Translations under genes and position numbers: made by a program
Source of the DNA: Ilumatobacteraceae bacterium
Lineage (GTDB): Bacteria > Actinomycetota > Acidimicrobiia > Acidimicrobiales > Ilumatobacteraceae
Assembly (NCBI GenBank): GCA_030726975.1
Contig: JANRCO010000100.1
Span: 1-54,833 of the forward strand
DNA: 54,833 nt
Direction of reading: 5' to 3'
Shown: positions 18,324 through 27,164 of the stretch, piece by piece
Layout of the letters: each line of letters opens with the position of its first letter
Numbering within the stretch: position 1 is the first letter of the stretch
The notes under the pieces: generated by a model
Told to the model about the DNA's origin: nothing
What the model saw: only the letters and a program-made list of their open reading frames with translations
Database searches by the model: none

Positions 18324-19808
18324 TTAGTGACGGAAGTGGCGTGCGCCAGTGAAGATGAGCACAATGCCATGCTCATTTGCTGCGGCAATGACTTCCTCGT
18401 CACGCACACTGCCCCCTGGTTCGACAACAACATGCACTCCAGCTGTTGCCAACATGTCGAGCCCGTCGCGGAAGGGGAAAAATGCGTCGCTTGCCGCTAC
18501 CCCGCCAATGGCTCGGGTCCCTGCACGTTCACATGCCAACCGAGCTGCATCGAGACGGTTTTGCTGACCACCACCGATGCCCACTGCTTCATTGTTTTGT
18601 GTCACCACAATGGCATTCGAGCTCACCGCAGCACACACCTTCCAAGCAAAGCCGGCCTGCTGTAGCTGCTCTGGTGTTGGCTGAGCGCTACTTGCCACAG
18701 TCCATGTTGCAGGGTCATCATTCACGGCATCGGGGCTTTGCACCAGCACTCCACCACTCACACTGCGTAACTCATACTCAGGAAGCTCAGAGGCGCTAGC
18801 ACGCACGATGCGGAGATTTTTCTTACTTTGCAGAATGTGCAGCGCCGACTCTGAAAACGCCGGAGCAACAACAACCTCAGTAAACACGTTGCAGATTTCT
18901 TGAGCAGTTGCTTCGTCTACCTCTCGGTTAAGAGCAATAATTCCACCGAATGCGCTCACTGGGTCACACGCATGAGCGCGTTGATATGCATCGAGAAGCG
19001 ACAAACCAGTTGCAACACCACACGGGTTGGCATGTTTTACAACAACCGCTGCGGCTTCAGAAAATTGGTGCACCAGTTTCCAAGCGGCGTCGGCGTCGAA
19101 AACATTGAGGTACGACATCTCTTTGCCACCGAGTTGTTCAGCAGTGTTCCACCAACTATGGCTTCCTTCAAGACGGTACAAAGTACCTGTTTGATGAGGG
19201 TTCTCTCCGTAGCGCAAATCTGAAACATGCTCTAACTGCAAGGACAACGCAGACTTTTCGTTTCCACTCATCCATTGCTCAATTGCTGCGTCGTAATTGC
19301 GTGTCGTTGCAAATGCGCGTGCCGAGAGCTGGCGACGTGTTTCCAAACTCAATGCACCATTTGCCGAGATTTCAGCAAGCACCGGTGTGTATTGAGATGG
19401 TTCCACCACTACACCTACTCGTGCAAAGTTTTTGGCAGCTGCACGAATCATCGCTGGGCCACCAACATCGATGAGATCAACACTGGGGTTGTCGGCAAAC
19501 GGATACAGGTTCACCACCACTAAGTCAATTGCTTCAATGCCATACTCGGCCATGTCGGATACATGATGTGGCAACGCAGTGTCGGCAAGTATTCCACCGT
19601 GCACTTTGGGGTGCAGTGTGACCACACGATGATCGAGAATTGCGGGAACACCAGTGAGGTCGGCAACATCGGTCACGCTGATGCCTGCAGCAACAAGCGC
19701 CTTCGCTGTTCCGCCACTCGAGATGATGCTCCATCCAGACGCAACAAGGCCCCGCGCTAATTCCTCAACGCCTGTTTTGTTATAGACACTGAGAAGGGCG
19801 CGGGGCAC
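18324..19808 (-). CDS. purH: Bifunctional AICAR formyltransferase/IMP cyclohydrolase
   Basis: 494-residue PurH, which catalyses the last two steps of de novo IMP synthesis. The N-terminal MGS-like cyclohydrolase domain (about 1-150) has SGGTAKAL, TLHPKVHGGILA and PFADNPSVDLIDVGGPAMIRAAAKN. The formyltransferase domain has LRYGENPHQ and the catalytic KHANPCG, and it ends in FTGARHFRH. The start is GTG. It follows sucD by 30 bases and is followed by metF, so the transcript may run sucC-sucD-purH-metF. Length is slightly shorter than the enterobacterial protein but normal for actinobacteria. Confidence 0.96.
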   Translation of the reverse strand: MPRALLSVYNKTGVEELARGLVASGWSIISSGGTAKALVAAGISVTDVADLTGVPAILDHRVVTLHPKVHGGILADTALPHHVSDMAEYGIEAIDLVVVNLYPFADNPSVDLIDVGGPAMIRAAAKNFARVGVVVEPSQYTPVLAEISANGALSLETRRQLSARAFATTRNYDAAIEQWMSGNEKSALSLQLEHVSDLRYGENPHQTGTLYRLEGSHSWWNTAEQLGGKEMSYLNVFDADAAWKLVHQFSEAAAVVVKHANPCGVATGLSLLDAYQRAHACDPVSAFGGIIALNREVDEATAQEICNVFTEVVVAPAFSESALHILQSKKNLRIVRASASELPEYELRSVSGGVLVQSPDAVNDDPATWTVASSAQPTPEQLQQAGFAWKVCAAVSSNAIVVTQNNEAVGIGGGQQNRLDAARLACERAGTRAIGGVAASDAFFPFRDGLDMLATAGVHVVVEPGGSVRDEEVIAAANEHGIVLIFTGARHFRH

Positions 19809-19838
19809 TGTTCAAACTCTCTGAATTACTTTGGTGAC

Positions 19839-20738
19839 TTACTTTAAGCCCTTGACAATTTCTGCCATGAGCGAGCCGGCTTCGGTTGGGTTCAAACCAA
19901 TTTGTACGCCTGCTTCGCGCAATGCGTCCATCTTGCCTTGTGCCGTTCCTTTGCCGCCAGAAACAATTGCTCCGGCGTGGCCCATTTTCTTGCCTGCTGG
20001 TGCAGTAACACCTGCGATGTATGCGCTCATTGGCTTTGTGACATTGGCTTTAATGAACTCTGCAGCTTCTTCCTCTGCAGAACCACCAATTTCACCGATC
20101 ATGATAATTGCGTGTGTCTCTGGGTCGTTTTGGAACTCAGCAAGACAATCGACAAATGAAGTTCCAGGTACTGGGTCGCCACCAATTCCTACACAGGTGC
20201 TGACGCCAATTCCTTGCTGCTTCAATTCATAGAGTGCCTGATACGTGAGGGTTCCTGAACGCGAAACGATGCCGACGTTTGGACCTTTTGCTGAAGGCAA
20301 CTCTGCAATTTCACCGGCAGTAATACCGATGTTGCATTTCCCTGGGCTAATGATTCCTGGACAGTTCGGGCCAAGCAGTCGTACTTTTGGATAATCGCGA
20401 ACAAGTGTGTTGAACACCTTTGCTTCGTCTTGAGCTGGAATCCCTTCGGTAATGCACACGATGAAAGTGATTCCGGCTTTTGCTGCTTCCAAAATGGCGG
20501 CAGCTGCAGCCTTTGGTGGAACTGCGATAAATGAAGCGTCTGCACCTGTTGCTTTTACTGCGTCGGCAACTGAATCGAAAACAGGAATGCCTTCAACGTC
20601 TTGCCCACCCTTACCTGGCGTGACACCACCAACAACATTTGTTCCGTAGGCACGGTTACGCAGACCGTGAAACTTGCCTTGACCTCCGGTGAGTCCTTGG
20701 ACAATCACCTTGGTGTTCTCGTTTACAAAAATGGCCAT
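19839..20738 (-). CDS. sucD: Succinyl-CoA synthetase alpha subunit
   Basis: 299-residue alpha subunit of succinate-CoA ligase. The CoA-binding Rossmann domain has VQGLTGGQGKFHG and a GGVTPGKGG loop. GPNCPGIISPGKCNIG follows, and GKKMGHAGAIVSGGKGTA holds the His that is phosphorylated during catalysis. It works with SucC to interconvert succinyl-CoA and succinate with nucleotide triphosphate formation. It starts nine bases after sucC with GGAAAG upstream. A B12-binding mutase subunit upstream of sucC suggests that succinyl-CoA from propionate also enters here. Confidence 0.97.
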   Translation of the reverse strand: MAIFVNENTKVIVQGLTGGQGKFHGLRNRAYGTNVVGGVTPGKGGQDVEGIPVFDSVADAVKATGADASFIAVPPKAAAAAILEAAKAGITFIVCITEGIPAQDEAKVFNTLVRDYPKVRLLGPNCPGIISPGKCNIGITAGEIAELPSAKGPNVGIVSRSGTLTYQALYELKQQGIGVSTCVGIGGDPVPGTSFVDCLAEFQNDPETHAIIMIGEIGGSAEEEAAEFIKANVTKPMSAYIAGVTAPAGKKMGHAGAIVSGGKGTAQGKMDALREAGVQIGLNPTEAGSLMAEIVKGLK

Positions 20739-20746
20739 GGTGTTTT

Positions 20747-21898
20747 CTACTTTCCGTTCGCAAGTGCTACTGCAGCACGGGCCGCTTCAAGCATTGTTGG
20801 CTTACTCAATAATTTGGATTCGGGAATTCCAGCTGATGCCAGAATCTCTCGTCCTTCTTCGGCGTTGGTTCCATCGAGTCGAATAACGATGGGCGCGCGC
20901 AAGTCGACACGCTTCATTGCTTCAACAATTCCCTTGGCAACTTCTTCGCCTCGTGTAATTCCACCAAAGATGTTGATGAAAATGCTCTTCACTTCTTTGT
21001 CGAAGTTGATTACTTCAAGTGCTGCTGCCATTTGGTCGGCATTTGCACCGCCACCAATGTCGAGGAAGTTTGCTGCAGTGCCGCCTACTTGGTTCACCAC
21101 ATCGAGCGTGCTCATTGCCAAACCAGCACCGTTGGCAATGATGCCAACAGTTCCCGAGAGGCCAATGTATTGCAAACCCTTTTCGCGAGCGAGTTGCTCA
21201 CGGTCGTCGAGTTCTTCAGTTGCGCTGTATTCGGCCCATTCTGGGTGACGATATTCAGCGTTTCCGTCAAGGCTTACTTTTGCGTCGAGCGCATGTACTT
21301 CGCCGGTTGGCTTCAAAATGAGTGGGTTGATTTCGGCGAGGTCACAGTCGCCTGCGGTGAAGCAGTCGTACAACTGAACCAAAATCTTTGCCACACCATC
21401 GAGTGCCTTGGCGGGGATCTTCGCATCGACTGCTGCTTGGCGAGCAACTTTTTCGCTGAGTCCATCAACAGGGTTGATATGCAACTTCACAATTGCATCG
21501 GGGTCTTTTTCAGCTACTTCTTCAATTTCTACGCCGCCTTGAGCAGACAACATCAAGAGATGCTTCTTCGCTGCACGATCGAGTGTGAATGATGCGTAAT
21601 ACTCTTCGTCAATATCGGACGCATGCTCTACCCAAATGCGCTTGACCACGTGACCTTTAATATCCATTCCCAGAATATTTCCAGCATGCAAACGCACTTC
21701 GTCGGCGTTGTTGGCCAACTTAATTCCACCAGCTTTTCCACGACCGCCTACCTGCACTTGAGCTTTCACAACAACGGGGTACTGCGATGCGTCGGCAACT
21801 TTCACTGCTTCATCAACAGTGACTGCTACGCCACCCGCTGATACAGGAATACCGAACTTGGCAAAATACTGTTTGCCTTGATATTCAAAGAGGTCCAC
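20747..21898 (-). CDS. sucC: Succinyl-CoA synthetase beta subunit
   Basis: 383-residue ATP-grasp beta subunit. Features include MDLFEYQGKQYFAKFGIPV at the N-terminus, VVVKAQVQVGGRGKAGGIKLA for nucleotide binding, LAEINPLIL for metal binding, and the C-terminal CoA-ligase domain with NIFGGITRGEEVAKGI. The start is GTG with an excellent AAGGAG five bases before it, so the N-terminus is well supported. It is first of sucCD and probably heads the transcript that continues into purH and metF. Confidence 0.97.
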   Translation of the reverse strand: MDLFEYQGKQYFAKFGIPVSAGGVAVTVDEAVKVADASQYPVVVKAQVQVGGRGKAGGIKLANNADEVRLHAGNILGMDIKGHVVKRIWVEHASDIDEEYYASFTLDRAAKKHLLMLSAQGGVEIEEVAEKDPDAIVKLHINPVDGLSEKVARQAAVDAKIPAKALDGVAKILVQLYDCFTAGDCDLAEINPLILKPTGEVHALDAKVSLDGNAEYRHPEWAEYSATEELDDREQLAREKGLQYIGLSGTVGIIANGAGLAMSTLDVVNQVGGTAANFLDIGGGANADQMAAALEVINFDKEVKSIFINIFGGITRGEEVAKGIVEAMKRVDLRAPIVIRLDGTNAEEGREILASAGIPESKLLSKPTMLEAARAAVALANGK

Positions 21899-21961
21899 TC
21901 TTACTCCTTATTAATAATTGAGATCTTGATTGTAAAAATATTGTGTAACTACTTCAGAAAA

Positions 21962-22363
21962 TTACTGAGCTGCGTCGAGCGTTTCTTCAAGCCAAGCACA
22001 AATAGCTTTTAACGACGAGCCTGGTCCGAACACTTGTCCAACACCTTGCTCTTTCAACGTTCTTGCATCGGCATCGGGAATGACTCCACCACCAAAGATG
22101 AGAATGTCTCCCAGGTCACGAGCACGGAGTTCTTCCATGACGCGAGGGAACAGCGTGAGATGAGCACCCGACAACAGCGAGAGTCCGACTGCATCGACAT
22201 CTTCTTGCAGTGCAGTCTCTGCAATTTGCTCGGGGGTTTGGTGTAAACCCGTATAAATGACTTCGAATCCATGATCTCGAAGGGCACGCGTAATGGTTTT
22301 TGCACCACGGTCGTGACCGTCAAGCCCTGGTTTAGCTACGACAACTCGGTAAGGCCTCTTCAC
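21962..22363 (-). CDS. B12-binding subunit of an acyl-CoA mutase (methylmalonyl-CoA mutase C-terminal domain)
   Basis: 133-residue stand-alone cobalamin-binding domain. The motif GLDGHDRGA supplies the DxHxxG His that replaces dimethylbenzimidazole at cobalt. LSLLSGAHLTLFPRV and IFGGGVIPDAD complete the usual Rossmann-like B12 site. It is the small partner of a split methylmalonyl- or isobutyryl-CoA mutase, whose large subunit is not in the window. The start is GTG. It lies 63 bases upstream of sucC on the same strand, which fits delivery of succinyl-CoA. Another 2-methylacyl-CoA isomerisation is possible. Confidence 0.9.
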   Translation of the reverse strand: MKRPYRVVVAKPGLDGHDRGAKTITRALRDHGFEVIYTGLHQTPEQIAETALQEDVDAVGLSLLSGAHLTLFPRVMEELRARDLGDILIFGGGVIPDADARTLKEQGVGQVFGPGSSLKAICAWLEETLDAAQ

Positions 22364-22414
22364 AAGAAAGAAACCCTACGCCGTTGTGGCATCTTCCTTC
22401 TAACCCGCCACACT

Positions 22415-22903
22415 ATGGGGGTGGCATCTTCTCGACTCAAGTCCCCGCTCGCCAGAGCTTTCGCCCCTGTTGGGGCAGGAATTGTCTTCTTTGCACTGCT
22501 GTTTTTGGCCTTATGGGGCGCAGCGTCCCTCATTTCGCGAAATCCAGAGAGCATCACCAACTTGGGCGCCCAAACCTTTCGCGTGGGCTCCGTGAGCCAA
22601 ATTGCGAAAACTGTCACAGAGTCTGGCCCCGTTCTCTACCCCGACCTGCGTGACCCCGATGGCAAGCGCAGCATTGTTCTCGACCACCAAGGCTCTGACC
22701 CTGCGAAAGGCTGGCGGGTGTTCTACGCCTACCCAGCAGACCGCGACGAAACATGTCTTGCCAAGCAAGTCAAAGAGACACGCACCTTCACCGATTGTTC
22801 AGGTCGCAATATACCGATGGAAGATTTGGCAAAGCCAACCGATGTTCGGCCTCTTGTAGAGAACCGCACCACTTTGTATATCGACTTACGCGTTACGAAG
22901 TAG
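22415..22903 (+). CDS. Single-pass membrane protein of unknown function
   Basis: 162-residue protein with one membrane helix (FAPVGAGIVFFALLFLALWGAASLI) after a short basic N-terminus and a soluble outer domain of about 115 residues. The domain has two Cys, in DETCLAKQV and FTDCSGRNI. The pattern and length recall a Rieske fold that has lost its cluster ligands, but I cannot show this. The first 48 residues in the track lie opposite the mutase gene and are dropped. ATG or the GTG two codons later may be the start. Its 3-prime end overlaps the convergent flavodoxin gene by 11 bases. Confidence 0.65.
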   Translation: MGVASSRLKSPLARAFAPVGAGIVFFALLFLALWGAASLISRNPESITNLGAQTFRVGSVSQIAKTVTESGPVLYPDLRDPDGKRSIVLDHQGSDPAKGWRVFYAYPADRDETCLAKQVKETRTFTDCSGRNIPMEDLAKPTDVRPLVENRTTLYIDLRVTK

Positions 22904-23321
22904 CAAGCGCCGACACTAAACGGTCGGCAAAAATTTCTGTGTGCTCGCCCAATTTGCCACGGTGAAGCGCAAGGCCACCCACTACCTCTGCGCCACGTGA
23001 TTCCAAAATGCGTGTCATGGTGTCGAGAGTTTTTGCAGGGTTCAATGCAAAGGTGCAAAACGCAGCGACTTTTTTGTCGCGCATTGCAGGGAGTTTTGCT
23101 AGTGCACCTGCACCCCATGGTGCTTGCCCGACAACAAAAAGTCCGTGAACCCAAGTGCCCACCAACACGATGTCGGCATTTTGGATTGAAGCATGATCTG
23201 GTTTACGCACTGGCGATAAACCCGTGATGCTCCAGCCCGCCTGTTGCAAATTGGTGCCAATCATTTCAGCGGCCTTCCAGGTGTTTCCCGTCAAACTCTC
23301 TACAAGTAGTGCTGCCTTCAT
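22893..23321 (-). CDS. Flavodoxin-domain protein
   Basis: 142-residue flavodoxin fold. The FMN phosphate loop is SLTGNTWKAAE near the N-terminus. VLVGTWVHGLFVVGQAPWG supplies the ring-stacking Trp, and KKVAAFCTFALNP is the third strand with the second FMN loop. It is close in size to minimal flavodoxins and could donate electrons to P450s or other oxidoreductases. It is convergent with the membrane protein gene (11-base overlap) and stands 55 bases downstream of uvrD. Its partner is not known. Confidence 0.85.
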   Translation of the reverse strand: MKAALLVESLTGNTWKAAEMIGTNLQQAGWSITGLSPVRKPDHASIQNADIVLVGTWVHGLFVVGQAPWGAGALAKLPAMRDKKVAAFCTFALNPAKTLDTMTRILESRGAEVVGGLALHRGKLGEHTEIFADRLVSALATS

Positions 23322-23376
23322 GCCTTCACTCTACTTCTGAAGTACCACCAGGGAAGACACCACTAGGCCATAAAAC

Positions 23377-25605
23377 CTAGAGCCTTTTCAATGGCGCCCA
23401 GGCAAGCGACAGTATTTTTGTGCCCTTGTCGCGGAAGCGAATCGTCACTTCTGCTTTTTCACCAGCGCCTTTAATATCGATCACCACACCTTCGCCAAAG
23501 GTGGGGTGCACGATGTCTTCACCCACCTTGATATCGGACAAAACATTGGCATTTACTACTGGTGCTACGGTACGACCAGCAGCAATGGCCGCATCTACAA
23601 CGCGGTTCGTGTGTTCCTCTGAGAATGAATTGCCATACGTGCGCTCGCGGCGGCTTGAACCTCCGGACCCAAATGAAGATGCGCCACCAGAAAAACTCTG
23701 AGCATTCGCATTGCCTTCAATGCGGAAAAGTTCATGTGGAATTTCTTCCAAGAAGCGTGATGGCGGGTTGTACTGGGTATTTCCATACAAGCTTCTGCTC
23801 CATGCATGTGAAACATTGAGCAGTTCACGCGCACGCGTAATACCTACGTATGCAAGGCGACGCTCTTCTTCCATTTCTTCGGGCTCTGCGAGGCTTCGGC
23901 TATGCGGGAATACACCTTCTTCAAAGCCTGCAAGAAACACCACAGGGAATTCCAAGCCTTTTGCAGCATGCAGGGTCATGAGCATGACGCGATTTTCACC
24001 ATCTATTTGGTCGGTATCGGCAACAAGCGCAACTTGTTCAAGGAAGTCATCGACGGAATCGAACTCTTCTGCAAATCCAATAAGTTCTGCAAGGTTCTCT
24101 AGGCGACCTGCCGACTCGACTGTGTCTTCGTTTTCCAATTCAGTCATATAGCCCGAGCTCTTCAGCACTAAGCGCAGTACTTCTGCCGGGCCTTCACTTT
24201 GATGGTTCCCTGCTTCATCGAGTGATGCAAGAAATGCGGTAATACCTTTTAATGCTGCTCCGCCCACCGAAGCCGCAGCCGCGTTGTGGAGCGCAAATGA
24301 AAAACCCTGGCCGTGATTGCGCGCATACGTATCGAGTTTGTCGACGCTGGTGTCGCCAATGCCACGCTTGGGAACATTGAGCACACGCTTTACATTGACT
24401 TCATCGGCTTCGTTAATGGCAGCCCGCAAATACGCAAGCGCATCTTTTACTTCACGGCGCTCATAGAAACGAGTGCCTCCAATAATTTTGTAGGGAACTC
24501 CAAAGCGCATCAGCGACTCTTCAAGAATACGGCTCTGCGCATTCGCGCGATAAAACACGGCCATTTCGCCCCATTGGCGGGCATCGGTTTCATGTGCGTC
24601 ACGAATTTGTTGTGCAATCCAGCGAGCTTCATCGTGCTCATCATCGGCGTAATAACGCACGATGGGGTCACCAGTTCCTGAGTCACTCCACAGGTTCTTC
24701 GGCTTGCGCTCAATGTTGTTAGAAATAACAGCATTGGCGGCATTCAAAATGTTTTGTGTGCTGCGATAGTTCTGCGCCAACACCACGGTGGTGACATCGG
24801 GGAAAGCTTCTTCGAACTGCATGATGTTACGAAAATCTGCCCCGCGAAAGCGATAAACCGATTGGTCGGTATCGCCTACAACGCAAACGTTGTGATGCTT
24901 TGCCCCCAGCATGAGAACAATTTCGTTTTGCGACACGTTGGTGTCTTGATATTCATCAATCAAAATGTGTTCAAAACGCTCTTGGTACATTGCAAGGACA
25001 TCGGGGTGTTGCTTAAACAACTGCACCGTGTGCATGAGTAAGTCGTCGAAGTCCATTGCGCCTGCGCGCTCTAGACGCAACTGATACTCAATGTAAACAT
25101 CAGCATGCTTCGATTCGAGCATTCCTGTTGCGCGGTCTTTTGCCTTGCCAGGCGTGAGTAATTCGTTCTTCCACAAACTGATGCGTGCCTGAACACCGCG
25201 CGCTGGGAAACGCTTTACATCGAGGCCAAGATCACGAATGACATAGCTCACCAAACGCTGTGCGTCGGACTGATCGTAAATAGAAAATGTCTTAGGGAAA
25301 CCTAAAAGATCGGCATGGGCACGCAATATGCGAACACACGCTGCGTGAAACGTGCTCACCCACATTTGACGCGCAACAGGGCCAACCAAGGCTTCCACGC
25401 GGTCGCGCATCTCGCCAGCAGCTTTGTTGGTGAAGGTAATAGCGAGAACGCGCATAGGGTGCACACCGCCCTCAATGAGCCATGCAATGCGCTGAGTTAA
25501 AACTCGCGTTTTACCTGAACCTGCACCCGCAACCACCAACAGCGGCCCACCTTGGTGCACCACCGCATCGTATTGATCGGGGTTGAGAGTATCGAGGTCG
25601 AGCAC
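23377..25605 (-). CDS. pcrA: UvrD/PcrA-type superfamily 1 DNA helicase
   Basis: 742-residue 3-prime to 5-prime DNA helicase for excision repair and removal of blocks at replication forks. Motif I is VVAGAGSGKTRVLTQRIAWL, motif Ia ITFTNKAAGEMRDR, motif II LIDEYQDTN, motif III VVGDTDQSVYRFRGAD, motif IV VLAQNYRSTQNI, motif V VMLMTLHAAKGLEFPVVFLAG, motif VI EEERRLAYVGITRARELL. The C-terminal FGEGVVIDIKG and AWAPLKRL are the RNA-polymerase-interacting tail of PcrA/UvrD. The start is GTG, two bases after the P450 stop, with AGGAG directly against it. Confidence 0.95.
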   Translation of the reverse strand: MLDLDTLNPDQYDAVVHQGGPLLVVAGAGSGKTRVLTQRIAWLIEGGVHPMRVLAITFTNKAAGEMRDRVEALVGPVARQMWVSTFHAACVRILRAHADLLGFPKTFSIYDQSDAQRLVSYVIRDLGLDVKRFPARGVQARISLWKNELLTPGKAKDRATGMLESKHADVYIEYQLRLERAGAMDFDDLLMHTVQLFKQHPDVLAMYQERFEHILIDEYQDTNVSQNEIVLMLGAKHHNVCVVGDTDQSVYRFRGADFRNIMQFEEAFPDVTTVVLAQNYRSTQNILNAANAVISNNIERKPKNLWSDSGTGDPIVRYYADDEHDEARWIAQQIRDAHETDARQWGEMAVFYRANAQSRILEESLMRFGVPYKIIGGTRFYERREVKDALAYLRAAINEADEVNVKRVLNVPKRGIGDTSVDKLDTYARNHGQGFSFALHNAAAASVGGAALKGITAFLASLDEAGNHQSEGPAEVLRLVLKSSGYMTELENEDTVESAGRLENLAELIGFAEEFDSVDDFLEQVALVADTDQIDGENRVMLMTLHAAKGLEFPVVFLAGFEEGVFPHSRSLAEPEEMEEERRLAYVGITRARELLNVSHAWSRSLYGNTQYNPPSRFLEEIPHELFRIEGNANAQSFSGGASSFGSGGSSRRERTYGNSFSEEHTNRVVDAAIAAGRTVAPVVNANVLSDIKVGEDIVHPTFGEGVVIDIKGAGEKAEVTIRFRDKGTKILSLAWAPLKRL

Positions 25606-25607
25606 TC

Positions 25608-26849
25608 CTAGAGGGTACGGGCGTTAATGCGAACTGGCAATTCACGTGGACCGCGAATTTGACCAACGCTCCATTTCACTACTTCATCGGGTGCAAGTTC
25701 GAAATCGGGAAAAGCCGCAAGGAACTCTTCAACTGCAACACGCAGCTCAAGTCGTGCCAAGTTTGAACCCAAGCAACGATGAATACCAAGCCCAAATGCA
25801 GCGTGACGATTCACTTCGCGGTCGATGAGTACCTGGTCGGCATTCTCGAATTCTTTTGGATCACGATTCGCAGCAGGGAATGGCAAAAGCACCCAGTCGT
25901 TCTGCTTCATTTCATTTCCATGGAAGTTGTAGTCGTCTTTCACAACACGTGCCATGGTGACCGGGGCATATGCGCGAAGAAACTCTTCAATGGCTGTTGG
26001 CATGAGTGCAGGGTTGTCGACCAAACGACGACGATCGACAGGGTTTGTTGCTAAGTGCCACAAGCTTGAGCCAATTGCACTCCAGGTGGTGTCGATACCA
26101 GCAATGAGCAGCAAGATGATGCTGCCGCCAACATGTTGAAGGCTGAGTGGCTGATCATAAATTTTTGCATTCAGCAAAAAATTCGTCAGGTCGTCACGAG
26201 GGTTGTCGATGTGGTCTTGCACTTGCTTTGCAATATAAGCATCGAGCGCCATGAAAGCTTCTGCACGTTTCCCAGGCTCCAAGTTGATGGCCTCTAAAAC
26301 ATCGTGCACGAAACCACGGAATTTCTCACCGTCTTCTGGTGGGAAACCCAACATACGAGCAATGACGTTGACTGGAATGTGCTGTGCAAATTGCGTTGCA
26401 GCATCGACCACATCGGCTGCTTTCATGTCGGCAATGAGTTCGCGACACAACAGACGAATTTCTGGTTCCCATAGATCGATTGTTTTTGGAGAAAATGCCG
26501 GCAACAAAATGCGGCGCGCATCTTGATGGAATGGGGGGTCTGACGTAATTGGGGGTGCGCCGCCAATAGGAGCGGGAATGGCATCGGGGAGGTCGCTTGG
26601 CTTGACGGTGGCGACTACTACACCCCGACTAGAAAAGTGCTCCGTGTCGTAGGCAATTTCATGCACAAGGTCGTGTGTCACCGGCAGCCATGTGCCCCCA
26701 TAGCGCTCGGTGTGAGCGACTGGGCAAGCACCGCGCAATTCGCTCCAAATAGCATGAGCGTTTTCGTTGTACGACGGGTCGGCATGATCGAAGTCGGTTT
26801 GCCAGCTAGTGACAGGACCATAAATAGATTTTTCATCAAGTGTTGTCAT
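25608..26849 (-). CDS. Cytochrome P450
   Basis: 413-residue class I bacterial P450. The I-helix is LLIAGIDTTWSAIG with the canonical Asp-Thr pair. The K-helix is TAIEEFLRAYAP, and the haem loop FGLGIHRCLGSNLARLELRVA. It is a standard soluble monooxygenase, unlike the odd P450 near the window start. A 3Fe-4S ferredoxin gene ends nine bases upstream and is surely its redox partner. Substrate is not evident; neighbouring acyl-CoA synthetase and APH-like genes suggest a lipid or terpenoid. The uvrD start follows by two bases, so the helicase may share the transcript. Confidence 0.93.
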   Translation of the reverse strand: MTTLDEKSIYGPVTSWQTDFDHADPSYNENAHAIWSELRGACPVAHTERYGGTWLPVTHDLVHEIAYDTEHFSSRGVVVATVKPSDLPDAIPAPIGGAPPITSDPPFHQDARRILLPAFSPKTIDLWEPEIRLLCRELIADMKAADVVDAATQFAQHIPVNVIARMLGFPPEDGEKFRGFVHDVLEAINLEPGKRAEAFMALDAYIAKQVQDHIDNPRDDLTNFLLNAKIYDQPLSLQHVGGSIILLLIAGIDTTWSAIGSSLWHLATNPVDRRRLVDNPALMPTAIEEFLRAYAPVTMARVVKDDYNFHGNEMKQNDWVLLPFPAANRDPKEFENADQVLIDREVNRHAAFGLGIHRCLGSNLARLELRVAVEEFLAAFPDFELAPDEVVKWSVGQIRGPRELPVRINARTL

Positions 26850-26857
26850 AAATCTCT

Positions 26858-27055
26858 CTACTCCTCAACGATGCTGATGGCGTACTCGGGACAGTTTGCA
26901 ACGGCGAGTCGCGCTTTTTCTGCAAGGTGTGGCCCAACAACCCCATCGCCAATTGCAAAAGCATTGCCCAAGTCGTCAACATCAAAAAGCTCGGGGGCGA
27001 TGGCATAGCATCGGTTGTGCCCTTGGCACTTCGATTGATCTACCTGAACTTTCAC
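26858..27055 (-). CDS. 3Fe-4S ferredoxin, P450 redox partner
   Basis: 65-residue ferredoxin with the pattern SKCQGHNRCYAIAPELF and a C-terminal ANCPEYAI. His occupies the position of the second Cys, giving a three-Cys 3Fe-4S site (CxxHxxC...CP) typical of actinobacterial P450 ferredoxins. It lies directly upstream of a P450 gene on the same strand, so electron transfer to that enzyme is strongly implied. A ferredoxin reductase is not in the window. Confidence 0.93.
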   Translation of the reverse strand: MKVQVDQSKCQGHNRCYAIAPELFDVDDLGNAFAIGDGVVGPHLAEKARLAVANCPEYAISIVEE

Positions 27056-27164
27056 AACATGTCTCCTACCGTTGAATCTATCTCCATCGTATTACCCCAC
27101 GGTAGGCAAGTCACATTCCTTGCCACAAACGAGAGCAAAACGTTATATGCCCACACAAATCAAC

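Noticed and set aside
23362-23380. CTAGG...CCTAG hairpin at the end of uvrD
   Set aside because: A five-base stem with no T-run on the relevant strand; probably chance.
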